A model generated the notes under the pieces. It was not told the DNA's origin. It ran no database searches and saw only the letters and a list, made by a program, of their open reading frames with translations. From positions 1-64,000 of the forward strand of contig JAHFSX010000028.1 of assembly GCA_023269675.1 (NCBI GenBank): a stretch of DNA of 64,000 nucleotides, in the 5' to 3' direction. Positions 28,888 through 39,200 of the stretch are shown here, one piece after another; the first letter of the stretch is position 1; every line of letters begins with the position of its first letter. The DNA is from Verrucomicrobiota bacterium (GTDB lineage: Bacteria; Verrucomicrobiota; Kiritimatiellia; RFP12; UBA1067). Position numbers and translations under genes: made by a program.

Positions 28888-29837
28888 GTCGTTGTCCTTT
28901 CCGCGGCGGGGCTTTCGCGGGGAGCCTCGCCGGTGAGTTTCAGGAAGACCTCCTCGAGGTTGGGCTTGCGAACGTCCAGGCCGAGCAAGGGCGTCCCCGC
29001 GTCTTTGAGCGACGCCAGAATCTTCTGGACCTCGTTGGCGTCTTTGACCCTGACCGTGAGGGTGTTGGGAGGGGTGCGGACCGGCGCGAAGCCCATCTTC
29101 GACAGGGCGCCGAAGGCGGTGTCATCCGCGACCTGCAGGGTGAGGGCCAGGTAATTCGCGTTGCTTTCGATGAGCTCCCTGGGGGAGCCCATCGCGATGA
29201 GCTTGCCTTTCGAGATGATCGCGACCGTGTCCGCAAGGAGCTCCGCCTCCTCCATGTAGTGCGTGGTGAGAAACACGGTCTTGCCCTTCTGCTTGAGCCC
29301 CTGCAGAACATCCCACACCTCGCGCCGGGCGCGGGGGTCGAGCCCGGTCGTCGGCTCGTCGAGGAACACGACCTCGGGATTGTTCACAAGCGCAATCGCA
29401 ATGCCCAGGCGCTGCCGCAAGCCCCCCGAGAGGTTCTTGTAGTATTCGCCGGCCTTGTCCTTGAGGTTCACGAGGTCGATCAGCCCGTCAATGTCGGGGT
29501 TCCGGCAGCTGAAGAGCCGCGAGTAGTACTGCAGGGTCTCCCTGACCGTGAGGCGGTCGTACGAATTGAACGACTGCGGCAGGACCCCGATGCGGGGGAC
29601 GATGCCGTACTTCTTCTTCGTCACGTCCATCCCCAGAACGCGCACCGAGCCCGACGTGGGCTTGCGGATGGTCACGATGATCTCCACGGTGGTGGTCTTC
29701 CCGGCGCCGTTGGGCCCCAAGAACGAGAACACCTCGCCTTTCCTGACGGTGAACGACACGCCATCGACCGCCAGCAAGCTGCCGTAACGTTTCGTCAGCC
29801 GGTCGACCGCGATTGCGTGTTCAGCGGGGTTCGTCAT
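28884..29837 (-). CDS. ABC transporter ATP-binding protein
   Basis: A 317-residue cytosolic ATPase. Walker A GPNGAGKTT is at residues 41-49, the signature is LSGGLRQRLGIA, Walker B is VVFLDEPTTGLD, and the switch His is in FLTTHYMEEAE. A C-terminal ~80-residue extension is typical of DrrA-like ATPases. The true start at 29837 lies inside the end of the preceding gene (17-base overlap), so translation is coupled; the longer frame running into that gene is not used. Confidence 0.92.
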   Translation of the reverse strand: MTNPAEHAIAVDRLTKRYGSLLAVDGVSFTVRKGEVFSFLGPNGAGKTTTVEIIVTIRKPTSGSVRVLGMDVTKKKYGIVPRIGVLPQSFNSYDRLTVRETLQYYSRLFSCRNPDIDGLIDLVNLKDKAGEYYKNLSGGLRQRLGIAIALVNNPEVVFLDEPTTGLDPRARREVWDVLQGLKQKGKTVFLTTHYMEEAELLADTVAIISKGKLIAMGSPRELIESNANYLALTLQVADDTAFGALSKMGFAPVRTPPNTLTVRVKDANEVQKILASLKDAGTPLLGLDVRKPNLEEVFLKLTGEAPRESPAAERTTT

Positions 29838-32800
29838 GGGAGGGCGGCTCGCTTCCGGTGCGTTGCTGTTTGGCCAGCTCGTCGGCCACGGCGCTGACGG
29901 TGGCGCGGATTTGCGCCTCGCTGTGATTCGTGGTGATGAAGAAGCGCAGGCGGGCGGAGCGGTCGGGCACGGCCGGCGGCAGAATCGGGTGGACATTGAT
30001 GCCGCGGTCGAACAGGGCGCGCGACAGGCGCAGGGCCTTGATCGAGCTCCCGACGATGATCGGGACCACGGGCGTGCCGGCCGAAGGACCCGTGTCCAAG
30101 CCGTGCTCGCGGGTCAGTTTCAGGAACAGCGCCGCCCGCTCGCGCAGCCGGGTCACGCGCTGCGGCTCGCGCCGGAGGACCGTCAGGGCGGTCAGGGCCG
30201 CGGCGGCGGCGGTGGGCGCGAGGCCCACGCTGTAGACAAACCCGGGGGCGGTGTACTTGAGATACTTGACGAGGTCAGCCGAGCCGGCGATGTACCCGCC
30301 GCAGCTGGCCAGGGACTTGGAGAGCGTGCCCATCCACAGGTCGATCTCGCCGCGGTCCACGTCCCAGTGCTCGCCGATGCCCCTGCCGGTCGCACCCATG
30401 GTGCCCAGCGAGTGCGCCTCGTCGACCAGCAGCAGGGTCTTGTGCTTGCGCCGGAGCTCCAGGAAGCGCGGCAGCTCGGGGAAGTCGCCGTCCATGCTGT
30501 ACACGCCCTCGATGGCGATCAGCACGCGGCGGTAGTGGCTGCGCACTTCGGACAGCAGGGCGTCGAGGGCCTGCCAGTCGTTATGGGCAAACGAGCGGCG
30601 CGTGGCGCCGGCAAGCATGGCGCCCTGCACGATGGAGTTGTGGGCCAGAATGTCGTGGAGGATCAGGTCGTCCTTGCCGAACAGGTGGCCGATGGTGGTG
30701 ACGTTGGTGGCGTGGCCGGAGACGAAGGCGATCGCGGCCGGGGTGCCCAGAAAGTCCGCCAGGGCCTGTTCCAGGTCACAATGCACCTGCTTCTCGCCGG
30801 CGACCAGGCGGCTGGCGCCGGCGCTGGTGCCATAGAGGTCGATCGCGGCTTTGGCGGCCGCGGCGACTTCGGGGTCGTGGGCCAGGCCGACGTAGTCGTA
30901 GACGCTGAAGTTCACGAGCGGGCGCCCCTCGATGCAGGCCGCGCTGCCGGCGCCTCCCTGGTCGACGCGGAAATAAGGGTTGTCGCCGATCGCCAGCAAC
31001 CGGCGCTCTTGACGCTTCATTTCGCCATATTCCGGAAAGCGTGCCAACTCGTAGTTCTCCGGCGGGATCTGGTTGGCGGGCGCCACGGGCGTGGGGCCCT
31101 CGACCAGGTGTTCCTGCACGGCCCAGACCAGATCCTCCAGCGTCTGGGATTGGCTGAACACCGTGCCGGGCAGTCGGCGTCCAAAGGTCTTCTCCAGCTT
31201 GGCCACGAGCTCCATGCGCTGCATCGAATCCAGGCCGAGGGCGGTCAGGGGGGTGTCCGGCTGCCAGTCGGGCAGCGCGGCGCCGGCCAAGGCTTTGGCA
31301 TGCTGGCGGACCGCGTCCAGGGCGGCCTGCCAGGCGTGCGGGACGAGCGGCGCCTTGGAAGTCCCCGCGTCGGCGGCGTCAGGGCGGACGGCGGCGCTCG
31401 GACCGGCGGGATCGGGCGGCGCGCCGCCGTATTCGGCGAGCGCCTTGAGCTTGCCGGCCAGAAAGGCCGCGCGGCAGGCATGGCGCTGGATCTTGCCGCT
31501 GGTGGTCCTGGAAATCGTGCCGCTGCGCACGAGCACGACCGCATCCAGGGCCAGTCCGTGCTCATCGAGCACGGCCACGCGGATCGCTTCCAGCACGGAC
31601 GCGAGGTCAACCCCTTCTTTGCGCGCGACCTCCTGCACCAGAACCAGACGTTGGCGCTCATGTTCGCCCGCGCCGAACGCGGCCCCGTAGCCGGTTTCCA
31701 GCAGCGGGTGGCTGCCGCGCGCGGTGGCCTCGATATCCTGGGGATACCGGTTCAAGCCGCGGACGATGATCAGGTCGTCCAGCCGGCCGGTGACGTAGAG
31801 CTGGCCCTCGCGCATGAAGCCCAGGTCGCCGGTCCGCAGGAAAGGGCCTGCCCCTGTGCCGCTCAGCCGGGCGTCGAAGGCTCGGCGGCTCTCCTCGGGC
31901 TGGCGCCAGTAGCCCTGGCCGACCGACGCGCCGGCAATCCAGATCTCGCCCACGCACCCGGGGGCGCTCTCCGCGTGGCTGAGCGGATCGACGATGGCCA
32001 GGCTCAGAGCGCCGACGGGGCCGCCGCAGGCCACCAGACGGCGGGCCTGTGGCGCATCTTCAGACAAGGGCTCAAAGCGATTCTCGGCCAAAGCCGTGTC
32101 AGAGAAGGTCCCGACGGTCACGCCGCTGTCGCGCTTCGGGCCGCTGACCATCAGCGTCGCCTCGGCCAACCCGTAGCAGGGATAGAACGCGCTGGCTTTG
32201 AAGCCGCAGGGGGCGAACGCGGCGGCAAAGCGTTCGAGCGTTCCCGGATCGATGGGCTCGGCGCCTGAGAAGGCCAGAGCCCAGGAGGACAGGTCGAGGG
32301 CGGCACGCTGCTCTTCGGTGACCTTGCGAATACAGAGATCATAGGCGAAACTGGGCCCGCCGGAGATCGTCACGCGGTATTTGCTGATGGCGGCCAACCA
32401 GGTGATGGGGTTCTGAAGGAACGTGGCCGGCGAGAGCAAAACGTTCGTTATGCCGGTGAACACCGGAACCAGGACGCCGCCCACCAGCCCCATGTCATGG
32501 TACATGGGCAGCCAGAACGCGCCATGGTCATCGTTCTGGACACCGAAAGCCTGGCTGATGGCGCGGACGTTGGCCGTGATGTTCGCGTGACTCAGCATGA
32601 CGCCCTTGGGCCGGCGGGTCGAGCCGGAGGTATACTGGAGCATGGCCAGCGCGTCGGGAGCGATGGCCTGTTCCTGCCAGCGCCCGGCATCGGCGTCGGG
32701 AATCGTGTCGGTGGCGAGCCATGACAGTTTGGGAAAAGCGGACGACTCGCCTTTCACCGCCTCCTGCATGGCCTGGAACTGGGCCGCGCCCGCTCCCGTA

Positions 32801-33180
32801 CTCAGGGCGACGAGGGCCCCTGAATCGGCAGCGACGGACTGAAAGCGCTCGAGCATGCGGTGGCGATGCGGCGGATAGGTCGGCACCGCGACGCAACCGG
32901 CGTACAAGCAGCCGAAGAAGGCCGCAATGAAATCGAGTCCGGGCGGGTAAACCAGCAGCACGCACTGGCCGGCCGCGTGCATTTCCTGAAGCTGTGCCGC
33001 GATGGCCCGGGCACGCCGGTCGAGCTGGGCATAGCTGAGAGAGGCGCGCTCGTCCTGGCCGTCGAGCAGATGGACGAAAGCGGATTGAAACGGACGTTCG
33101 ATGGCGTGCTGCCGCAACACGTCGACGAGGAGGTCGTCGGGTTGGCTTGAACTCACGTGGGGTTGGGCAAGAACCGACAT
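29821..33180 (-). CDS. Fatty-acyl-AMP ligase / acyl carrier protein / alpha-oxoamine synthase fusion
   Basis: A 1119-residue three-domain protein. Residues ~15-590 are a fatty-acyl-AMP ligase: ATP motif YTSGSTRRPKG (183-193), LPMYHDMGLVGG, YGLAEATLMVSG, TGDLGF. Residues ~615-700 are a carrier domain with Ser652 in LGLDSMQRMEL. Residues ~720-1105 are a PLP alpha-oxoamine synthase of the serine palmitoyltransferase/KBL/BioF family: SVYDYVGLAHDP, Asp920-His923 in VDEAHSLG, and PLP-binding Lys955 in GTLSKSLASCGG. The ligase would load a fatty acid on the carrier, and the synthase would condense the acyl group with an amino acid. This equals Caulobacter asc, acp and spt joined in one chain. The amino acid could be serine (3-ketosphinganine) or another; sequence does not decide. 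The start has GAGAGGGA upstream; ABC exporter genes follow with overlaps. Confidence 0.9.
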   Translation of the reverse strand: MSVLAQPHVSSSQPDDLLVDVLRQHAIERPFQSAFVHLLDGQDERASLSYAQLDRRARAIAAQLQEMHAAGQCVLLVYPPGLDFIAAFFGCLYAGCVAVPTYPPHRHRMLERFQSVAADSGALVALSTGAGAAQFQAMQEAVKGESSAFPKLSWLATDTIPDADAGRWQEQAIAPDALAMLQYTSGSTRRPKGVMLSHANITANVRAISQAFGVQNDDHGAFWLPMYHDMGLVGGVLVPVFTGITNVLLSPATFLQNPITWLAAISKYRVTISGGPSFAYDLCIRKVTEEQRAALDLSSWALAFSGAEPIDPGTLERFAAAFAPCGFKASAFYPCYGLAEATLMVSGPKRDSGVTVGTFSDTALAENRFEPLSEDAPQARRLVACGGPVGALSLAIVDPLSHAESAPGCVGEIWIAGASVGQGYWRQPEESRRAFDARLSGTGAGPFLRTGDLGFMREGQLYVTGRLDDLIIVRGLNRYPQDIEATARGSHPLLETGYGAAFGAGEHERQRLVLVQEVARKEGVDLASVLEAIRVAVLDEHGLALDAVVLVRSGTISRTTSGKIQRHACRAAFLAGKLKALAEYGGAPPDPAGPSAAVRPDAADAGTSKAPLVPHAWQAALDAVRQHAKALAGAALPDWQPDTPLTALGLDSMQRMELVAKLEKTFGRRLPGTVFSQSQTLEDLVWAVQEHLVEGPTPVAPANQIPPENYELARFPEYGEMKRQERRLLAIGDNPYFRVDQGGAGSAACIEGRPLVNFSVYDYVGLAHDPEVAAAAKAAIDLYGTSAGASRLVAGEKQVHCDLEQALADFLGTPAAIAFVSGHATNVTTIGHLFGKDDLILHDILAHNSIVQGAMLAGATRRSFAHNDWQALDALLSEVRSHYRRVLIAIEGVYSMDGDFPELPRFLELRRKHKTLLLVDEAHSLGTMGATGRGIGEHWDVDRGEIDLWMGTLSKSLASCGGYIAGSADLVKYLKYTAPGFVYSVGLAPTAAAAALTALTVLRREPQRVTRLRERAALFLKLTREHGLDTGPSAGTPVVPIIVGSSIKALRLSRALFDRGINVHPILPPAVPDRSARLRFFITTNHSEAQIRATVSAVADELAKQQRTGSEPPSHDEPR

Positions 33181-33289
33181 GGTTGGGTATCCCTCTCGCT
33201 ATCGGCTGGCACGCCGGTCTCACTTCGCTGCGGCGTACTGAAGGCCAGAATATTGGCGCGGCCCGTGCCGCGATACGACGACATTCAGG

Positions 33290-33318
33290 AGTATGGCACT
33301 TAGCAACGAACTTGTCTA
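33290..33318 (-). promoter_or_regulatory. Candidate promoter for the ligase-ACP-synthase/ABC operon
   Basis: On the minus strand TAGACA (33318-33313) and CATACT (33295-33290) are 17 bases apart, predicting a leader of about 100 bases before the start codon at 33180. Confidence 0.35.
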
Positions 33319-33321
33319 TTG

Positions 33322-33546
33322 TTAGGGTTTGTTGTGAACCGTGGTTTTGGACTCTTGTGTCTTGGTCACTGTGCTGCCGTCAGCCGCCCGGGTAACGGTC
33401 TTTTCCTGTGACCTAACCGTGCCGTCGCTGCTGACACGGCTGCTCTTGGTGCTGGAAATCTCGCGGGCACACCCGACTTGCACAAAAGCCAACGCCACGG
33501 CGGATAGCGCCGCGCAAATGATAGCCATATGATTCTTCATTGTCAT
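33322..33546 (-). CDS. Small exported Ser/Thr-rich protein
   Basis: A 74-residue protein with a signal peptide-like N-terminus (HMAIICAALSAVALAFVQVGC) ending at a cysteine that may be lipidated, though the lipobox is not canonical. The mature part is Ser/Thr/Lys-rich (SSDGTVRSQEKTVTRAADGS) with alternating polar residues as in short beta-repeat proteins. GGAGAATGG lies upstream. No family recognised; the start could be 33546 or 33540. Confidence 0.5.
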   Translation of the reverse strand: MTMKNHMAIICAALSAVALAFVQVGCAREISSTKSSRVSSDGTVRSQEKTVTRAADGSTVTKTQESKTTVHNKP

Positions 33547-34014
33547 TTTCCATTCTCCGGTTTCCGGTCAATTCTTTTGATCCGGCGGTTTCACCAACTG
33601 GACCCGCCAGCTCATCCGGTGCAGGCCTTTTTCGCTTGGGTGTTACACCACCTCTTCTAAGTGTGGACTTCTGCCTCTTTTTACAAATAGGGTACCCGAT
33701 GGGCCACCGCAAATATATGGGGTAAAACCCTAACTCGGATGAGGCGAGGTTCAGAGGGCTCGCCCGGACTCCGCCGCGGTCGGCCCCCTCATCCGTCTCC
33801 GCAAAAACCCAAGGGAAGCGCTTGCACTTGCCACAATGCCGGACTTACACTTGCGTCGATTCGGGAGCATGCCCCCGCGTTACGGCTCCAAGTCACGACC
33901 GGGCCCGCCCGCTGGCGCATGCCGCAATGCCGCAAGGGAAGGGAGTCGATCCTGGCTGACGCCATGCGCCTCAGCCGGCGTGAATCCTCAGACGCGTCAT
34001 AACGATTGAGCACC
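33547..34014. other. Intergenic stretch with no recognised feature
   Basis: About 470 bases between the small exported protein and the DUF429 gene. Open frames here lack ribosome sites and recognisable sequence. Nothing else supported. Confidence 0.4.
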
Positions 34015-34632
34015 ATGAGACACATGAACCAGACGTTTGTCGGCATCGATGTGGGTGGAGCCCGCAAAGGGTTCCACGCGGTCCTGGTGTGCGACGGGCG
34101 GATTCTCGGCAAAAAGGCGGAGCGCGATCCGGATGCGATGGCCACGTGGTGTCTCGAGAACGAGGCCAGCGTGGTGGCCGTGGACGCGCCGTGCCGCTGG
34201 AGTGTGGCCGGGAAGTCCCGCGAGGCCGAGCGTGAGCTGAACCGGCAGCGCCTGCATTGCTATTACACGCCGACGCGTGCAGGAGCCCTAAACCGCAGTT
34301 TCTACCAGTGGGTGTTCAACGGCGAAAAACTCTATCGCGCTTTAGGGTGCCGGTACCCCCTCTTCAGCGGTCCGCACGGCGGGGGACGGGTCTGTTTCGA
34401 AACGTTTCCGCACGCCGTCGTGTGCGCGCTCGAGGGGCGGGTGGTCCCGGCTCGCCCAAAAAACATCACGCGCCGAACGGTGCTGCAGCGCAGGGGGTTT
34501 GACGTCAGTATGCTTTCCTGCATCGACTTTGTGGATGCCGCCCTGTGCGCCCTCGCCGCCGAGGCCTTTCACAAAAACAACTTCAAGGTCTACGGCGACA
34601 GCGCCGAAGGCCTGATCGTCGTGCCGAGCTGA
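34015..34632 (+). CDS. DUF429-like protein (RNase H-like fold)
   Basis: A 205-residue protein starting with TFVGIDVGGARKGFHAVLV, a beta-strand/Asp pattern typical of RNase H-like nucleases and DUF429. Further acidic residues are in VVAVDAPCRW, where DUF429 has a conserved AIDAP motif, and in the C-terminal DFVDAALCALAAEAF. Those three acidic positions could bind metal. Start uncertain: TTG 34006, ATG 34015 and ATG 34024 are all possible and no strong ribosome site is seen. Function of the family is unknown. Confidence 0.75.
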   Translation: MRHMNQTFVGIDVGGARKGFHAVLVCDGRILGKKAERDPDAMATWCLENEASVVAVDAPCRWSVAGKSREAERELNRQRLHCYYTPTRAGALNRSFYQWVFNGEKLYRALGCRYPLFSGPHGGGRVCFETFPHAVVCALEGRVVPARPKNITRRTVLQRRGFDVSMLSCIDFVDAALCALAAEAFHKNNFKVYGDSAEGLIVVPS

Positions 34633-35354
34633 GCGGACGCGGGGCGATTCCGCTCCGGCCCGCCGGACGGCTTCTTCCCCGACGGCGTGCACGGGCCGTG
34701 CGCGCGACCCGGACCGTTTTCTGTTTTCGGGTGACCCGGCAGGGGCCGCCGCGCTCCATCAAGCCTAAGGCTGGGACATTGCCCGCGCCTCTGTGACGTC
34801 AGCGGTTAACCCGGTCAACCTCCCGGCCCGATGCGGCGCGGCTTTCCGCGTGGGGAGGAGTTGAAGACGGGTTTGAGGTGCGGGCACAGGGCTTGAGGCT
34901 TCTTCGCCTTCGAAACATCAAATTTTAAGAACAATCTTCTAGAATTCGCGAAAACCGCATTCACGCGCACGCCACACCGGATCCGCGCAAATGATTTTCC
35001 CCGGTGGACGGGGAAGGGGGGGTCACGCATTCGCGGAATCCGAAACATAGCCAATATGCTGACAGCCGGAAGCGTTCGGCGCACGACCTGTGAAAGGATG
35101 TGCCGCGGCACGCGCCGACAAGGCAATGGGTGGCACAGAGAATGCTATACCATAAAGGCGGGCTGATCGGAAATCGGCTGCGGGTTGCGCTGAAAAAGAT
35201 GGTCATGAACGATCGGGACGGAGCCCGACCCTCCAGAATGCGAGGCAAGCACGCCGCTGTGCGCGTGGAGGGGCGACCTCCGTGTCGGCCACCGATTGTT
35301 TCAGAGCAACCAACTGAGGACTTCCGAATTTGTCCCCCAAGGGGTGATAAAGGC
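34633..35354. other. Intergenic stretch with a family E repeat
   Basis: About 720 bases without a supported gene. At 35216-35290 it contains a family E element (GACGGAGCCCGACCCTCCAG ... GGAGGGGCGACCTCCGTG), like those at 40408-40824 and 50790-50885. The remainder shows nothing I can assign. Confidence 0.5.
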
Positions 35355-35726
35355 ATGGCTAAAATCTTAATCGTCGATGATGAACATGACGTCGTCCTGA
35401 TGATCCGACTCTTATTGAAAGAGCACGGCTACGAGGTCTGCGATGCCCCGAACGGCTTAGCGGCGCTCAGATTGTTCCAAGCCCATTTTTTCGACCTGAT
35501 CATCACCGATCTGAGAATGCCCTGTATGGACGGCATGTCTTTTTTGCACGAGGTCAAAAAACTGGACCCTGCGATTCCTGTTGTCATCCTGACGGCCTAC
35601 GACTCCCCCGCAACCGCTGTCGAAGCGATGAAAGGCGGCGCGTCCGTTTATTTGGCGAAGCCTTTTGAAATCGACCAGCTGCTGAATGTGGTCAGCCGAA
35701 TGCTGGCTAACAGTAAAGGCCGTTAA
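35355..35726 (+). CDS. Single-domain response regulator (CheY-like receiver)
   Basis: A 123-residue receiver domain without an output domain. Acidic pocket DDE (residues 8-10), phosphoacceptor Asp in LIITDLRMPCMDG (about residue 53), Thr in VVILTAYD, and Lys in YLAKPF are all present. Such proteins act by protein-protein contact or in a phosphorelay. No histidine kinase is nearby. The start at 35355 follows GATAAAGGC. Confidence 0.9.
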   Translation: MAKILIVDDEHDVVLMIRLLLKEHGYEVCDAPNGLAALRLFQAHFFDLIITDLRMPCMDGMSFLHEVKKLDPAIPVVILTAYDSPATAVEAMKGGASVYLAKPFEIDQLLNVVSRMLANSKGR

Positions 35727-36269
35727 TCTGCGGCAGCCGTGTCCCGGCGCTCTGACCTTCTTCCCCCCTCCAGCGCTGAACGCAGCCGTCTTCCGCATGA
35801 TTGGAGGGGCGGGCTCCGCCCGACCGCGGGAGTTTGCCTTGATCAGCAGAATCCGAGGTTCGAGAGCGACCTTCGCGGACACACGCAGGCAGCGCCGCAC
35901 GCTCCGGTCTCAACGCGCCACATCAGTTCTCGTTTACGGGAGGGCCTCCTGTTCAGGGGCCGGCGTCTCCTCGTATGGGCGCACCTTCCGGCCGGTTGCG
36001 AGCTGAGCGCAATGCAGGTGTGCTGTGGAGTGCGGCGGCAAGCGGTATCCCGCGCGACGCCGCCTTGCTTGGACGGGCCAGAACGCGGTGCCGCGCTAAG
36101 CTTGTCACCGCAATCCCCCAAAAACAGGACATCCAGCCTCTATTTTTTCCACTTAACCTTCAACACTTTCCAGCCGCACCCGGTGGCAGGGACGGAGCGA
36201 ATTAGGGCAAGCGCACATGCGCAGGGAAATGCTATCATTTGCCCATTCTTAGACGAGGAGAGCTTGCAA
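35727..36269. other. Intergenic stretch with repeat debris
   Basis: About 540 bases without a supported gene. A palindromic family E-like segment (GATTGGAGGGGCGGGCTCCG) lies near 35800. An open frame running through into the downstream gene is fortuitous because that gene has its own ribosome site and signal peptide. Confidence 0.45.
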
Positions 36270-39200
36270 GTGATAAAGAGACTGATTTCATGTCTGCCGT
36301 TGTTGGCCTTGATCACGGCGTGCGCGCCGACGGAACCGAAGGGCCCGGCGCTGCCGGACCCGGAGCCGATTTTCAAGGCCAGCGAAACCGGCCGCGCCGA
36401 CCCGAAGTTCAGCGTCGTGGAGTTTCCGGAAAAGGACTCCGAGATGGTGGCCCGCCCGGTTTATCAGGTCGGCCACATGATGGTCACCACGCGCCTGGCC
36501 GACAACCGCCAGATGAGGGATCAGGCCCAGGCCGTGAAGGTCTACGCCGCGGACAAGGAGCTCTGCTCCTTCATGTGGTGGGGGTCGCTCAAGGACCACG
36601 GCTTCGGCTGGCCGTTCCAGCCGCTCGCGGGCGATCCGGACAGCCTGCGGATGGATCCGCAGACCGGCGTCACGACCTACACCAAGCCGTATCTCGGCGC
36701 GGACGGCAAACGCGCGCTCTTCACCTATCGGCTGAAGCCGTTGGGCAACAGCCGCGTCGAGCTCACGTGGGACACGGGCTCGGCGGCGGGCGCGAGCCTG
36801 TGGGTCAACTTCGGCACGCGCTACCGCGGCAAGCGGATCACCATCGGCGGCCAGGAGTTCATCGAGAACAGCTTCGAGGAGCTGCAGAACAAGACCGCCA
36901 AGTTCCAGTCCTTCGCCGGCGGCGATCTGGTCTATGACGCGAACGATCCGGTCAACGGCTTCACCCTCGAGATGGGCGAGCTGTCGGGCGGGATCAACGA
37001 GGGCGTCGCGCTACACGACAAGGGGCAGGTCAAGCACTTCAGCTTCAGCTACCGCACCACGGACAAGAGCGGGAACCTCAAAGGCCGGGTGGTCATCGAC
37101 TTGGGCGAGGTCGAGCTGATGAGCAGGGCGCTGCCGCCGCCGGTGGGCGGCATCGATTTCTGGAAGGACGACGCGACCCATGTGCCGCTCTCGCCGACGC
37201 GCAACGTCATGCACAACCCGAGCTTCGAGCAGGGCTTGCGCGGCTGGTACTGGATCGGGGGCGGCGCGCAGTACACGCCGACGAACGTCCCGAAATTCGA
37301 GATCGTCCCGGAGGGCCTTTTCGGCAAGGGCGCCTTGCGCATCAACCGCGTGCAGATGGCCTCGCCGAATATCCGCTCCATGCCGCTTCCGCTGGAAAAG
37401 GGTAAGGCCTACGTGGTGAGCTTCTACGCCAGGTCGCTGGCCGAGAAGAAGAGCCATTTCCGCCTGACCCTCGGCAGCGCCGCGCGCGGCGGAACCCTGT
37501 CGGGCCTGCCCTGGGGCGATGCGGACAACAAAGAGTCGAGCTTCCAGATCACCGATGAGTGGAAGCGCTATTTCCGGACCTTTACCAGCGATGCCGCCGG
37601 CGTGGCGCTGCATCTCTCAGGCTCCGGCGTTCTGGTGGACGGACTGCAGGTCGAGCTCGGCACCGAGCCGACGGAATTCGTCTGCGATCCGCTCGACGTC
37701 AACTTCGTGACCTCCGATCCTGACAACGACCTGCGCCCGGGCGACGCCATGGACGTCGCGCTGACCGTGGTCGGCAAGGACGGGACGAAGGGCAAGGTCG
37801 AGCTCGAGATCCGCAACGCCTTCCGCGAAATCCTCTTCCAGCGGGAGGTCGACGCATCGATTGTCTCCAACGGAGCAGCGCGCATTCCGCTGAACCTCGC
37901 CACGGCGCGGTTCGGCACGGGCGTCTTCGTGGTCCAGGCGAAGGTCACGGCCGGCGGGTTCCCGCCCTATTTCGACTACTACCGGTTTGCGGTGATGGCT
38001 CCGCTGAGCAACACGCACAAGACCAGCCGCCTGATGGCGACGCTGGTGGGCGACGCCTGGCGCATCTCGCGCGGCGAGGAACTCGCCCGCAAATTCATGG
38101 AGTGGGGCTGGGGCGGCACCTCGTGGATGGGCATCCACGACATGCTCCAGACGAACAGCTGCGCGGTCGAGCTGGTGCGGCGCTACCGCATCGTGAACGC
38201 GCAGACCACGATTCTGGATCAGCTCTGGAGGGCGCGCGACCCCAAAGAAACGCCGTGGGCCAAGACGGCGCGCGACTTCTACGATGTTCCTGAAATCACG
38301 CCGGAGTTCGTCAAGTACGTGGAAGAGAAGTCATATGAGATTTTGAGGCAGGTGCCGAAAGATCTGCTCCCGTACACCGCGTACGGCAACGAGGAGGAGA
38401 GCTCCAAGTATCCGGCGGGCGGCAAGTTCGACGAGTACTTCAAGCTGCAGTCGGCCGTCGGCCGCGCGGCCCGGCGCGCGGGCATCGGCTGCACGCCGAC
38501 CAGCGGCACCTCCGGCTACAATCTGCTGCGCGGCTTCGAGCCGTACGAAGGCTATCTGAAGGCCGCGCATGACCAAGGCTTTAAGTACGACGCCTTGGCG
38601 GTGCATCCCTACGGCAGCATCGACAAGGGCTCGCTCTCGACCACGGACCTGGACGACGAGGCCGCGCGCCTGATCGAGCAGGGCCAGCGCTACGGCTACG
38701 GCGACGAGACGCCGATCCTCTTTACGGAACTGTTCAACATTCCGGAAACATATGTGCCGGAGTGGGGCGCGGGGCCCTCGTATGACGCGTACCCGAGCGG
38801 CAAGCCGACGTACGATCTCGGCAACCGCGAGTTCGTGCAGGCCGCCTCGGCCATGCGCCTCTACATCATCTGCATGAAGTACTGGCCGCGGATCCGCTGC
38901 GCGAACATCTGGTGCTCGCGCCCGTACATGGACCTGCACCTGACGCCGATCCTGCTCTGCAAGGCGGTCAACACCCTCGGCCACCTCATGGGCGACGTGG
39001 CCTACACGGAGGATATCCGCCCGGCGGCGGGCATCCGCGGCTATGCGTTCCGGCTCCCGGACGGGACCGGCCTCGCGCCGGTCTGGTGCACGAGCGCGGA
39101 CGTCGAGAACGGCCTGAAGCGTTGCCCGGTGCTGGCGGTCAGGTTCGGCCAGCCGGTGGCGTTCGTCGACTTCATGGGCAACCGCCGCTACGCCCAGCCG

